Source: CAVQCT01 sp964371785 (lineage in GTDB: Bacteria; Zixibacteria; MSB-5A5; GN15; FEB-12). From it: a DNA stretch of 64,000 nucleotides. Shown here one piece after another: positions 52,531 to 62,600 of this stretch. The stretch covers positions 190,248 to 254,247 of the forward strand of contig CAYJOL010000006.1 in assembly GCA_964371785.1 (NCBI GenBank). The letters are read 5' to 3'. The first letter of the stretch is position 1. Every line of letters starts with the position of its first letter. A program made the translations under genes and the position numbers. The notes under the pieces were generated by a model that did no database searches, was not told where the DNA came from, and worked only from the letters and a program-made list of their open reading frames with translations.

Positions 52531-53577
52531 ATGTCCCACAATCTTTACGACGCACAACGTCAGTGGTTTTCTCGTCCGCCGGACGATCGATTCGCTGACC
52601 TCGACAGTCTGCTGGCGTACACCCAGCGCTTGAAATCCGCTTCGCGGGAGTCGGTGCGGAATCTCTGTGACGTTCACGTCGACGTGACGCCGCGGCTCGG
52701 GATCGCCTTGAACGGCGAGGAATCGCCAGCGCTGACGACCAATTGGTCTTTCAATCAGCTTTGTACAGCCCTGGGTGCACCGGCCAAGTATCTTCGGTCG
52801 CTGCCGCCGCATGTGGTGGTGGAGTGCCTTCAGTTTGGACTGGGCGGCAGAGACGCCGAGGTCAAACTCTTACGTCGGGAAGTCGAGGAGGAGGGGACAA
52901 TCTCGGCACTGACCGGCCCGAATTACGGCCGCATCTGGGACGCGGACGTAGTAGCTGCCCTGCAGGACGCCGTTGCCGGCACGGGCTGGCACGTGCCGCC
53001 TGCACGGAGCAATGGTCAGTCGGCCGGGTTGTACGCCTCAGACCGCGACATGTTCGCCTTCTTCGTCAACGACGAAAATCCGATTGAAGTCGCCAATGCT
53101 AGGCTCGGTCGGGGATTCTTTTGCTAGAATTCGGAAACGGGATCCTGCACGTTCGAACTCACTACGTTTCTGTTCAACTACGTCTGCGGAAATCATATTG
53201 TCTGGGGGGCTGACCAGATTCAGGAACTGCGAATAGTTCACCGGCAAAAGGCACCTGACCGCTTCTATAACGATGCAGTCCCTGTTCTGAATCGGTTTGT
53301 CGAAAATCGCTCACTGACAGAATCTGTCAGTGCGAGAATCAGCCAGGCCATGGAGAACAAGATCGGGGCGTCGCTTTATGAAGTGCAGATGTGGTATTCA
53401 CATAGGCCTTTCACCAAGCAGGAAATCGACGAGGCATTCGGGGCCAGTGAATTATCTGGAGATGATCCCTTGACTCTCTGGGGGATGATTCAGGGGTTCA
53501 CTGCCTGTGCCAAATGGAAGACTCACGCGAACGCGAAAGTCGACCTTGAGCGCCGGGCAGGCTTGCTCTTGAACTAG
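52531..53577 (+). pseudogene. DUF932 protein gene interrupted by one amber codon
   Basis: The frame from ATG 52531 (CAGGAGG upstream) runs through TAG at 53125-53127 to a final stop at 53577, 348 codons in all, the normal family size. The upstream part has FNQLCTALGAPAKYLRSLP, ALTGPNYGRIWDADVV and GLYASDRDMFAFFVN. After the TAG it continues NSETGSCTFELTTFLFNYVCGNHIVWGA in the same frame. The family has a Trp at the stop (GFF-WNSE), so a TGG to TAG change explains it. DUF932 proteins come from phages and plasmids. Confidence 0.8.
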
Positions 53578-53912
53578 TATCATCCAACATCATACAATCG
53601 CACTTTTTCAAAAACAAAGAATCAATCACAACTTGGAATCAAGGCTCTAACACGGGGGTTTGGACTATCGTTCAGACCCTCCCTTTTTATTGCCCATTAC
53701 GTAATCGTTTGATCAGTAACGCGTTGGTATATAATAGGATAAAGAGAAGTCGGACGCGTGCCGCTTCGGCTAACCACGAAACAATTACGGGACCTAACTT
53801 GTTCTATGACTAGACAGCTAATAAACAAAACCTTCAAAAAGTAGTTGCTCCTTGCCGATACGATAGTATACTGACAATAAGCTATTACCCCATCCGCTTC
53901 GGCGATGGGTGC
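53578..53912. other. intergenic region between DUF932 and NYN genes
   Basis: 335 nt, AT-rich. It holds the weak terminator at 53654-53688 and a CCCATC/GATGGG hairpin near 53888-53909 just before the NYN leader hairpin. No coding sequence seen. Confidence 0.45.
53654..53688 (+). terminator. probable terminator after DUF932
   Basis: GGGGGTTTG (53654-53662) pairs with CAGACCC (within 53673-53683) with G-T pairs; five T (53684-53688) follow. Confidence 0.45.
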
Positions 53913-53947
53913 GGGGTCGTCCCAAAAAGACGGCCCCTGTGTTTTTT
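53913..53947 (+). promoter_or_regulatory. terminator-like hairpin abutting the NYN start codon
   Basis: GGGGTCGTC (53913-53921) pairs with GACGGCCCC (53929-53937), one G-T, then TGTG and six T ending one base before ATG 53948. It is either an attenuator in the NYN leader or the end of an upstream transcript. Confidence 0.5.
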
Positions 53948-54595
53948 ATGGCAAACGAGCAAGTCATCGTCTACATCGACGGTTTCAACCTCTACTACGG
54001 AGCGGTTAAAAGAACGCCGTATCGTTGGCTTGACCTGAATGCACTTTGCAGGCAACTGCTTCGACCCACTGACGACCTAAAAGCAATCAAATACTATACA
54101 GCGTTGGTGAGTGCCAGGCCGAGTGATCCGCAGGCTCCGACCAGACAACAAATGTATCTACGCGCCCTGCAAACCATCCCGCATTTATCCATCCACTATG
54201 GACACTTTCTCGCGCATCCGATAAGAATGCCTCTGGCGGCGAGCCTTCAGCCTAGACAACAGGTTCAGTATGTTGAAGTTATGAAGACTGAGGAAAAAGG
54301 TTCTGACGTGAATCTTGCCACCCATCTTCTTCATGATGCTCACAAGAATGAATTCACATTTGCCGTCGTCATATCAAATGACTCTGACTTGGTCGAGCCG
54401 ATCAAGATCATCCGAAAGGAATTGGGAAAGCGGGTCGGCGTTTTCAATCCGCAAAAGCAAAAACACCCGAGCGTCGAACTCATGAAGAACGCGGACTTTG
54501 TTAAAAACATCCGCTCAGGGGTCTTGAGAATCTGTCAGTTCTCCAACACTCTCACCGATGCTAAAGGCACATTCCACAAACCCACGGAGTGGTAG
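53948..54595 (+). CDS. NYN-domain (PIN-like) predicted ribonuclease
   Basis: 215 residues from ATG 53948; GTG 53909 in frame would read through the hairpin. VIVYIDGFNLYYG with the first Asp, EEKGSDVNLATHLLHDA with the second acidic cluster, and AVVISNDSDLVEPI with the third are the NYN active-site set. These metal-dependent nucleases often occur in mobile or defence DNA. RKELGKRVGVFNPQKQKHP and NADFVKNI end the domain. No antitoxin gene is recognised next to it. Confidence 0.85.
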   Translation: MANEQVIVYIDGFNLYYGAVKRTPYRWLDLNALCRQLLRPTDDLKAIKYYTALVSARPSDPQAPTRQQMYLRALQTIPHLSIHYGHFLAHPIRMPLAASLQPRQQVQYVEVMKTEEKGSDVNLATHLLHDAHKNEFTFAVVISNDSDLVEPIKIIRKELGKRVGVFNPQKQKHPSVELMKNADFVKNIRSGVLRICQFSNTLTDAKGTFHKPTEW

Positions 54596-55177
54596 CCGGG
54601 CTTTGGTTCAGTCGAATCTTACGAGTCTCAGATACCCGCGCTGACCCCTACATGACCCGCAGACGGTCTCCCTACCCGTTCATGGCCCAAGCTCTCATTA
54701 TTTTTTCGTAGCAATTGCCCGACTTCTTGTTTACATTTTCAGAGACTTTGCGGTAGCGTAATAGGATAAGGGTAGGGTAACCCTTTTCCCTGAACAATTG
54801 ACCTTCACTGTAAGCAACGTCTTGTCCGAAGGCCACTCAGGGGTGAGGATTTCCCGCCATTCAACAATTGACAACGATTCAATGCGAAAAGAAGCTAAAG
54901 CGCGAACTAAAATCAGTGGACTCTTGCGACAAGCTGGTTGGCGCTTCTTTGATGACAAAGAGGGACCCGGCGGATAGGGTTATTCTTTTCTGCTGGGCTT
55001 CAGGAGCCCAATTCCAATTGGCTCCGCCAGGGCAATTGTGAATCGTGGGATGACAGATCCTTCCAGCTACTGCAAGCTTTTGATATTTGGCGCGATTGAC
55101 TTGGTTATTATCTTGGTGTTTGCCAGAATCAAAGTCGACGGATTTTTAGAAAATTTCAATTTCTGGTAGGAGGGCGG
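54596..55177. other. 582-nt region with only a gene remnant
   Basis: It contains a possible HsdR-like start fragment (54882-54977). A 75-residue minus-strand frame over the same stretch is probably spurious. The rest is AT-rich non-coding sequence. Confidence 0.4.
54882..54977 (+). pseudogene. possible N-terminal remnant of a type I restriction R subunit
   Basis: 31 codons ending at TAG: KEAKARTKISGLLRQAGWRF then FDDKEGPGG. KARxxIxxLLxxAGW resembles the start of HsdR-type helicase-nucleases. Nothing after the stop continues it. The short length makes this uncertain. Confidence 0.3.
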
Positions 55178-55888
55178 ATGAAGCGTTTCTTTCAGATTGT
55201 AGGCTATTTGATTCTCTGCGTTCTGAAATTCGCATTTTATGCCATCGTATTTGGCTTGGTTGCCGGTCTATTCGGTGCGCTCGGCTGGTTTGTCTTTGCG
55301 CCTCACAAGCCTGATGCTCCTTCTCTATTAGAACGAATAGGAGTGTCGACTGGTTTTATGTATGGATGGCGGACTGGGGTGTTCGGTGCAGCAATTTTCG
55401 AGGTGTATGACTTCTTCACGTGGCTTGCTGAAAGTGCATCAAAGAAACTGAGGCCTGTGTCTCGTCAACCAAAGTTGAACATTTCGCTGTCGGATTTCTT
55501 TGTCGGAGGACAAAAGGCCGCACCTTACCACAGGCCTGCCACTGCTTCAGAATCGTTCGAATCAGACTCAGATTCAGACGACCACTCGTCCCCGTCAGAT
55601 CCAGTTACTTCAGCTGAAGATTACTCAGAACAACGGCATGATGACGTAGAGAGCGAAGACGATGCTGAAGATACCGACAAATATCGTCGGAAAGCAGACA
55701 TAGACAAATGTGAGGACTGCAAGGGAGATCAAAACCACTGGCTCTATGGAGACATAGGAGACGGTGTTTGTTCAGAGTGCGACGGAGTTGGGCATCCGCC
55801 ATTCATGGAAGATGAACCTTGTCACGTCTGTGACGGAAGTGGTAAGTGTCCCAGCTGTGATGGAAAGGGATTTACGTACAAATACTAA
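55178..55888 (+). CDS. membrane protein with DnaJ-type zinc-finger tail
   Basis: 236 residues, ATG 55178 with AGGAGGG upstream. Two hydrophobic segments (about 6-45 and 60-85), an acidic Ser/Asp/Glu-rich linker (about 115-175), then four CxxC groups with the DnaJ layout: CEDCKGD, CSECDGVG, CHVCDGSG and CPSCDGKG. Zinc binding is likely. No J domain is present. The function is unknown. Confidence 0.72.
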   Translation: MKRFFQIVGYLILCVLKFAFYAIVFGLVAGLFGALGWFVFAPHKPDAPSLLERIGVSTGFMYGWRTGVFGAAIFEVYDFFTWLAESASKKLRPVSRQPKLNISLSDFFVGGQKAAPYHRPATASESFESDSDSDDHSSPSDPVTSAEDYSEQRHDDVESEDDAEDTDKYRRKADIDKCEDCKGDQNHWLYGDIGDGVCSECDGVGHPPFMEDEPCHVCDGSGKCPSCDGKGFTYKY

Positions 55889-56144
55889 AGCATTGTGCGT
55901 GGCAAGTGATCGAGGTGAAGGCGTCTATATGGTAGAATATTGGTATGATTGTCCGTTACCTCATTCTTGGAGCACTCATTTTCTGGGCGATTCGTTCGCC
56001 GGTCAGGTTTGCCGAACAAGTGAGATTACTTGTCTAGAAACCTTCTTAATTTTGGGGGTCTTGACATATGCGCTGAGCTCAAAAAACCCTTGACAAATGC
56101 CGTTTCATTTATGTGCTTATGGTGTGTAGGAGGAGGGATTTATA

Positions 56145-56378
56145 TTGCAGCTGCATATTGTGATTCTTGTGCTCATTATCGCTGCATTCCGACCAGCTAG
56201 AGAATCCAGAGAATTCCCACAGATCATTGATACACTCATCTCCGACTCTGTTCAGGACTGGTTTGGTGACCAAAATGTGCCAGTGGGTGATCAGACCGGC
56301 GATCGATACGATGACTTCCTAGTGACTGCCAATCCGTCACCTATTCTCGAATTGTTTTCAAAGGAGGAACGATCATGA
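56145..56378 (+). CDS. short secreted protein with FG-GAP-like fragment
   Basis: 77 residues. The TTG start at 56145 follows an AGGAGGAGGG tract (56129-56138). A hydrophobic N-terminus (VILVLIIAAFRPA) could be a signal peptide. VPVGDQTGDRYDDFLVT resembles one FG-GAP/integrin-type calcium repeat, so this may be the truncated start of a longer repeat protein. It overlaps the next gene by 4 nt. Confidence 0.5.
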   Translation: MQLHIVILVLIIAAFRPARESREFPQIIDTLISDSVQDWFGDQNVPVGDQTGDRYDDFLVTANPSPILELFSKEERS

Positions 56379-57244
56379 GATCTTCGTGTAACCTGTGGAC
56401 GGTAGTTCTCACTGTCCTCTGTATGGGAGTCGCAGCCACGGTTTTGGCCGCCGTGCCCGGCTCGATGAACTTTCAGGGACTGCTTACAAATGCATCTGGC
56501 CAGAATGTGGACGACGGCTTGTACAACGTGAGATTTACTGTCTACGATGCCACTTCGGCCGGCACGGTGCTCTGGGCGGAGACCTTGGCGGTGAGCGTAA
56601 CTGGTGGGCTGTTCACCGTTGAGTTGGGACAGGTCCATCCGTTTTCGCCAGTCCTGTTTTCAGAGGCTGACAGGTGGGTCGGCGTTGCCTTGGGCGCCGA
56701 TCCGGAGCTCACTCCACGCACGCACCTCACGAGTGTTGCCTACGCGATGAATTCTGCGAGTTTGGGCGACGGTGCTTGGACCGTGAGCGGAGATAATGTC
56801 TGCCGGCTCAGTGGGTATGTCGGCATTGGGACACCATCACCAAGCGAAAGATTGGTGGTCCAAGGCGCAACCGATACGGATGGTAGAATCGCCACCTTTG
56901 TAGATACCAGCTTGGACGCGTCTTACATAACATTGGGGCAAGTCATCACAAATTTAGGCGCCTATGTGAAATATACTGTCTCCACGAATACCCTGGGATT
57001 GGGCGTTCACGGTCATCAAACATCTTTATTCATCAAAGGTAACCCCTCCTATCCCAAAGTAGGTATCGGTACGTCCAATCCCCAAGGTGCCTTAGACATA
57101 AGCTCTCCTGCGGGAGGATTAATCGTCCCCCGAATGACCACTGCCCAGAGAGATGCCCTTGCTGGCGTGAATGGCACGATTGTCTATAATACAAATACTA
57201 ATCGGTTTAACTTTTACGAGAACGGGGCCTGGGTGACAAAATGA
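56375..57244 (+). CDS. secreted tail-fibre-like surface protein
   Basis: 289 residues, ATG 56375 with AAAGGAGG. A signal peptide spans about 1-25. The N-terminal domain (GSMNFQGLLTNASG, YNVRFTVYDA, GLFTVELGQVHPF, TPRTHLTSVAYAMNSASL) is a beta-rich module frequent in candidate-phylum surface proteins. VGIGTPSPSERLVVQG and VGIGTSNPQGALDIS are trimeric fibre motifs. It ends in GTIVYNTNTNRFNFYENGAW, a fibre-tip pattern. Probably a surface appendage. Confidence 0.75.
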   Translation: MRSSCNLWTVVLTVLCMGVAATVLAAVPGSMNFQGLLTNASGQNVDDGLYNVRFTVYDATSAGTVLWAETLAVSVTGGLFTVELGQVHPFSPVLFSEADRWVGVALGADPELTPRTHLTSVAYAMNSASLGDGAWTVSGDNVCRLSGYVGIGTPSPSERLVVQGATDTDGRIATFVDTSLDASYITLGQVITNLGAYVKYTVSTNTLGLGVHGHQTSLFIKGNPSYPKVGIGTSNPQGALDISSPAGGLIVPRMTTAQRDALAGVNGTIVYNTNTNRFNFYENGAWVTK

Positions 57245-57348
57245 AGAGAATAACCATGCCGAGGTAGTTCAGTATTTCTCCGACACTCCGCGCGGAAGTT
57301 TACATAAACACAGCGCTTTGGCTACCCTTACGAACTAGATATACGAAA

Positions 57349-57625
57349 GTGCTTTGTCCCCTCTGTTTGTGCGTTCTGATGTGTGTATCTTTCGCGCTGT
57401 GTGGGTGTGTTCCAGCAACAAGATCTCTTGTCGAAGGTAAATGCTATCCTCAGGTTGATCGGTCGTCGGAGACAGTAACACTTATGGCACCGACAGGAGT
57501 ATTCGGTGGGCGAGTTCTCGCCCCGGGAGACTCTACTCTAATGATAAACGTAGAGTCTAGGGCTAACCGGCCTTCTATACACTTTTGGTATGACATAAAC
57601 GAACTCATTATTTATACCAAATCAT
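57349..57625 (+). pseudogene. lipoprotein gene truncated by an insertion sequence
   Basis: From GTG 57349: a Cys-rich lipoprotein signal with a lipobox at ALCGC (about residues 16-20), then TLMAPTGVFGGRVLAPGDST. The frame continues to 57951 only by reading into transposase DNA, so the native gene is cut near 57600-57625. The 3' part is not recognised after the element. Confidence 0.55.
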
Positions 57626-58584
57626 ATGGCATACACCCTTCCCTCAGACCATCAAGGACGAGCCCGATTGCGGTGGATAGAGCACTACGAGCAGGTGACA
57701 GGCAAAGTCACCCCAACCTGTCGATATTTCGGCATCACTCGCACCAACTTCTACACTGGGTATTATCGATACCGCTCGCTGGGTCCTTGCGGGTTTGCAC
57801 AACAAGTCCTCTCGTCCTCACAAAATCCAACGCTGGCTGCCCAAAGAGATCCGAGATACCAACATCCAGCTTCGTCTGCAACGGAAATACGGTCCTCATC
57901 GTATGTCGTGGTATATTCGGCAAAAACACGGTTGGTTCGTTTCTAAAGTGACCATCTGGCGATTATACAAGGATTACGGCCTCAATCGTCTGAAATACAA
58001 AAAGACGGTGGAAACGATATCCTCAACACTAGGAGAAGGCTCTGCCCGGAGACAGAGTCCAGGTGGACGTGAAATTCCTTGAAAAAGTTGGGTTAGAAGG
58101 CAAGAAATACTATCAGTTCACTGCCATCGACGACTGTATCCGGTTTCGGATCTTGCGTATCTACGACCACAATTCCGTTCAAAACGCGCAGGACTATGTG
58201 GATCAATTAAAAGCGGCATTGCCCTTTGCCATCTAATAGATCCAAATGGACATCGGCTCCGAGTTTTCGGAAAACTTCAGTTGACATCTGGAGGATTTGG
58301 GTATCACGCATCGGAAAACCAAGATATGTTGTCCGGAGGAAATCGGCAAAGTGGAACGCAGTCATCGCATCGACCAGGAGGAATTCTATGGCATCAACCG
58401 GTTTGTTTCCATCCAGCATTGTATGCGCCTTCTCAAGGACTGGGGAAAAGAATACAATGAACAACGACCGCACATGGCGTTAGGCGGCAAAACACCAAAA
58501 CAATACCTAGAAGAAAAACTCAAAAATCACGTTTCCAAAGCCTCTCTAAAAACCCCTATCAAAAGTGTCTACAAGGTGGGTTAG
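57626..58584 (+). mobile_element. degenerate IS481-like transposase
   Basis: The pieces lie in different frames: a helix-turn-helix start (GRARLRWIEHYEQVTGKVTP, 57626 frame), KYGPHRMSWYIRQKHGWFVS (57795 frame), VQVDVKFLEKVGLEGKKYYQ with the first catalytic Asp, DIGSEF with the second, KVERSHRIDQEEFYG with the Glu (58297 frame), and YNEQRPHMALGGKTPKQYL at the end. At least three frameshifts and a TAA/TGA pair make it inactive. Terminal repeats were not defined. Confidence 0.8.
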
Positions 58585-59096
58585 ATAATGCTTAATCGTG
58601 CATCTTCTTGAGAGCAACGTCGGTGTCCCCTGTGGTTCGACCGGAGGTACCCCAGACCCGTCTCTTGATGGGCCGAGGATTGTTTTCCCTTCCGCAGGCT
58701 CTGCCTCAGTAGACGTACCAAAATATCGAATGTGATTCAGGACGGCGCGATAGTCGGGGGAAATAGCGCGGCTCAGTAGACCATCAGATCTATCTCCAAT
58801 AGATAAGTCACCTCTTTGATTACAAACGCGTAACTGTTTGTTGCACTGGCGTATAGATCACTCAACTTGGTCGGAGTATAGTCATATCTGACCGTAGTAG
58901 TAGTTGTGGTCATCACGCAGAAGTAGGCGCCTTGAGTACGAGAACTGTTCGTCGCGGTCGTAACCGCGCCGTCACTCCGTATTGCCTCAGCATGGTTGCT
59001 GCACAGAGCGGCGGAGATGGATTTCTGGTTGTGACGGCAGGCATGAACACTATATTAGCTCTCGGATCATTGGTACTGAAAATAGGAGAGACTTGG
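58585..59096. other. 512-nt region without a recognised gene
   Basis: No coding frame with a ribosome site or family resemblance. It may include the remainder of the interrupted lipoprotein region and the promoter of the TIR gene. Confidence 0.45.
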
Positions 59097-59570
59097 ATGG
59101 GTTATCGAGTATTCCTGAGTCACAGCAGTGCAGACTACAACCTTGCACGGTACATTGCTGAGAACTCTCAAAGAGTCGAAGTTGAAATCTACATGTGCGA
59201 GCATGATGTGCAACCTGGGCGCCAGCTTTCCGATAAGGTAAAGTCTGAGATCGACCGAGCTGATTGTCTGTTGGTCTTGCTCTCAGCTTCCAGTCAGCAG
59301 TCGACGTATGTTCACCAGGAGGTTGGATATGCTGAAGGGTGCAAAAAACCGATCGTTCCTATTGTGTGTCCTGGGTTCGACACAGCGAAATTGTCTATGC
59401 TTCAAGGTCGTGAGTATATTTACTACGATTTCTTGAATCCTCAGTCGGCCATCAGGAGCATGCAAGTTTTCTTTGTTCAAGCAAAGAAGGACAAAAGTAT
59501 TGCTAGTGGCGTAGGTTGGGCGCTGATCTTGTTGCTCGCTGGCGCGATCTTCGAGGGTAATGGTAAGTAA
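59097..59570 (+). CDS. TIR-domain protein with C-terminal membrane helix
   Basis: 157 residues from ATG 59097 with AGGAG at 59084-59088. The frame opens at 58932 but the extension lacks a ribosome site. YRVFLSHSSADYNLARYIAE is the TIR start; CEHDVQPGRQLSDKV and ADCLLVLLSASSQQS follow. The Glu in YVHQEVGYAEG sits at the NADase catalytic position. A single helix (about 138-155, GVGWALILLLAGAIF) ends the protein. It lies 79 nt before the CRISPR array. TIR proteins of this kind can deplete NAD+ in phage defence; that role here is an inference. Confidence 0.82.
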   Translation: MGYRVFLSHSSADYNLARYIAENSQRVEVEIYMCEHDVQPGRQLSDKVKSEIDRADCLLVLLSASSQQSTYVHQEVGYAEGCKKPIVPIVCPGFDTAKLSMLQGREYIYYDFLNPQSAIRSMQVFFVQAKKDKSIASGVGWALILLLAGAIFEGNGK

Positions 59571-59649
59571 CCCTATCTTTCGGTCTAGCAATCAGACCGC
59601 GAGCCTCGCAATTTTCGAGTTGCTTGCGGAGCGTGAGGGAACGCCGGCA

Positions 59650-62600
59650 GTTTCAATCCACGCCCCCGCGAAGGGGGCGACATGTTTGACGCCGAGGATT
59701 GTATCATCCGTCACGGTGTTTCAATCCACGCCCCCGCGAAGGGGGCGACAACAGTTCTTCCATGACCGCGCCGCACTCGCAACGGTTTCAATCCACGCCC
59801 CCGCGAAGGGGGCGACTCTTGATCATCTGCTTAGCATACTTCCCGCGGTCAAGTTTCAATCCACGCCCCCGCGAAGGGGGCGACTATCCCTCTACATCCG
59901 CACGCCCCGACTGTTTACTGTTTCAATCCACGCCCCCGCGAAGGGGGCGACATGTCGTCACCCTGTTTAGCCATCACAATTGGCAGTTTCAATCCACGCC
60001 CCCGCGAAGGGGGCGACGAGCTTGAGCGTATTCTTGAGGTAATACTTGTTCTGTTTCAATCCACGCCCCCGCGAAGGGGGCGACGCTGCGTCCGATTCCG
60101 TGGCGAACGCGATCGGATTGTTTCAATCCACGCCCCCGCGAAGGGGGCGACGTGCTGCAGGACGTGCGGCGGCTTCGCCAGTTGTTTGTTTCAATCCACG
60201 CCCCCGCGAAGGGGGCGACTCATAATACTCGCCAGGTCAAATCATGTCAATAAAAGTTTCAATCCACGCCCCCGCGAAGGGGGCGACTTCCGTTGTATCC
60301 GCCGCATACCAGCGCGAGTCGATGTTTCAATCCACGCCCCCGCGAAGGGGGCGACGTTCGTACGGTACGTTGTCGCGTCCGTTGGAAATTGTTTCAATCC
60401 ACGCCCCCGCGAAGGGGGCGACATTCATTCCATAGATGCCGCAATTACCATTCTGCGGGTTTCAATCCACGCCCCCGCGAAGGGGGCGACGATTGTCCAC
60501 CGTCCGAGTCGTCCGCGTATCCACATGTTTCAATCCACGCCCCCGCGAAGGGGGCGACTAGTAGCGTGTCATCAATGACGTTAGTACGTTCGTTGTTTCA
60601 ATCCACGCCCCCGCGAAGGGGGCGACAGTCTTCGTCTGACATGGCGGCCATGAAACAGCAGTTTCAATCCACGCCCCCGCGAAGGGGGCGACGTCATATT
60701 CCACAACGGTACGATCTGGCGGGTATCTGTTTCAATCCACGCCCCCGCGAAGGGGGCGACCAGCTATCGACGAATATGTCTACAGGGAGAACGTCAGTTT
60801 CAATCCACGCCCCCGCGAAGGGGGCGACGTGACAAAGAGCGAACGAATCAAACCCGGTGACCTTGTCGTTTCAATCCACGCCCCCGCGAAGGGGGCGACC
60901 ACGGCAAGCGGTTGATTATATACTCAAGTATGTCACGTTTCAATCCACGCCCCCGCGAAGGGGGCGACTCAAGTCAACCCGCATTGTCTCGCACTTCACA
61001 TCGTTTCAATCCACGCCCCCGCGAAGGGGGCGACCCCGATATAGATGCCGTGACCGTTCGGCTCGACACAGTTTCAATCCACGCCCCCGCGAAGGGGGCG
61101 ACACGGTACGCCAAAACTGAATGCCAATATATTTGTTGTTTCAATCCACGCCCCCGCGAAGGGGGCGACGATTGTTGTGATTGCTGGACTGGTAATATTC
61201 TGGAGTTTCAATCCACGCCCCCGCGAAGGGGGCGACGCGACTTGACCCGGCAACGGTGACGGCCCTCCTTGTTTCAATCCACGCCCCCGCGAAGGGGGCG
61301 ACGCTTGGCCGCAACCAAAGTAGTGCCCGAACCGCAGTTTCAATCCACGCCCCCGCGAAGGGGGCGACTAGAAAGCGCCGACCAATTGCCGGCTGAGTCT
61401 TGAGTTTCAATCCACGCCCCCGCGAAGGGGGCGACTATTTCCTCAGGGTCAAGTGAAGGCGGGGGGACTCAGTTTCAATCCACGCCCCCGCGAAGGGGGC
61501 GACACCATGTTGGTCCGTTTTTACACTCGGTTACAACGTTTCAATCCACGCCCCCGCGAAGGGGGCGACTCCCATAATGAGGGTCCATCAAGCATAATTC
61601 GAGGGTTTCAATCCACGCCCCCGCGAAGGGGGCGACGCCAGGTACAATGCGCCGACTGGACGATGATTATTGTTTCAATCCACGCCCCCGCGAAGGGGGC
61701 GACCTTGCTTCCGCTGCTCAATAACCAGAAACACCCGGGGTTTCAATCCACGCCCCCGCGAAGGGGGCGACGCGGACTTGTGGGCTCATACCGGGACGAT
61801 AAGCCGTTTCAATCCACGCCCCCGCGAAGGGGGCGACCCACCATGGAAGGGCATGCTTTGAATCCGTTTCGGAGTTTCAATCCACGCCCCCGCGAAGGGG
61901 GCGACCGATCAAGATGCCATTATTAAGTTTGCCCTGAAAATGTTTCAATCCACGCCCCCGCGAAGGGGGCGACATTCTCTCTCTGTGCCTGTTCTGCCGC
62001 CTCTGTTGTTTCAATCCACGCCCCCGCGAAGGGGGCGACCTGGTGCCGATCGGTGCGGTCGGTCCCTATTCGGTGTTTCAATCCACGCCCCCGCGAAGGG
62101 GGCGACCAGTATTACCAGAGACGTGAGAATCGCGAGGCACAGTTTCAATCCACGCCCCCGCGAAGGGGGCGACTCATAATACTCACCAGGTCAAATCATG
62201 TCAATAAAGTTTCAATCCACGCCCCCGCGAAGGGGGCGACGACTTCGAAGGTGGGGAGATTGTCGTCTCAAAAGAGTTTCAATCCACGCCCCCGCGAAGG
62301 GGGCGACGGGTATTGGTTCTCAGTCGGCAAGGATGAGATACCGTTTCAATCCACGCCCCCGCGAAGGGGGCGACGAGGGGATCGGTGGATATACACTCGC
62401 CGGCAACAAGGTTTCAATCCACGCCCCCGCGAAGGGGGCGACAAGGAAAGACTTTATCTGTGAAAACAACTCGTCTTGTTTCAATCCACGCCCCCGCGAA
62501 GGGGGCGACTTGACAAACGGAAATGGGAAGCCATGAAAATAGATAGGTTTCAATCCACGCCCCCGCGAAGGGGGCGACCCAATTGTGATCGCAAGTCCAT

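Noticed and set aside
52531..53577. Pyrrolysine or other programmed reading of the TAG in the DUF932 gene
   Set aside because: No Pyl machinery or downstream signal is visible; the family has Trp there, so a TGG to TAG mutation is simpler.
54731..54958. 75-residue frame on the minus strand
   Set aside because: No ribosome site or family resemblance, and the opposite strand holds a better protein-like fragment.
58932..59096. N-terminal extension of the TIR protein
   Set aside because: The TIR fold begins at ATG 59097, which has AGGAG at the proper distance.
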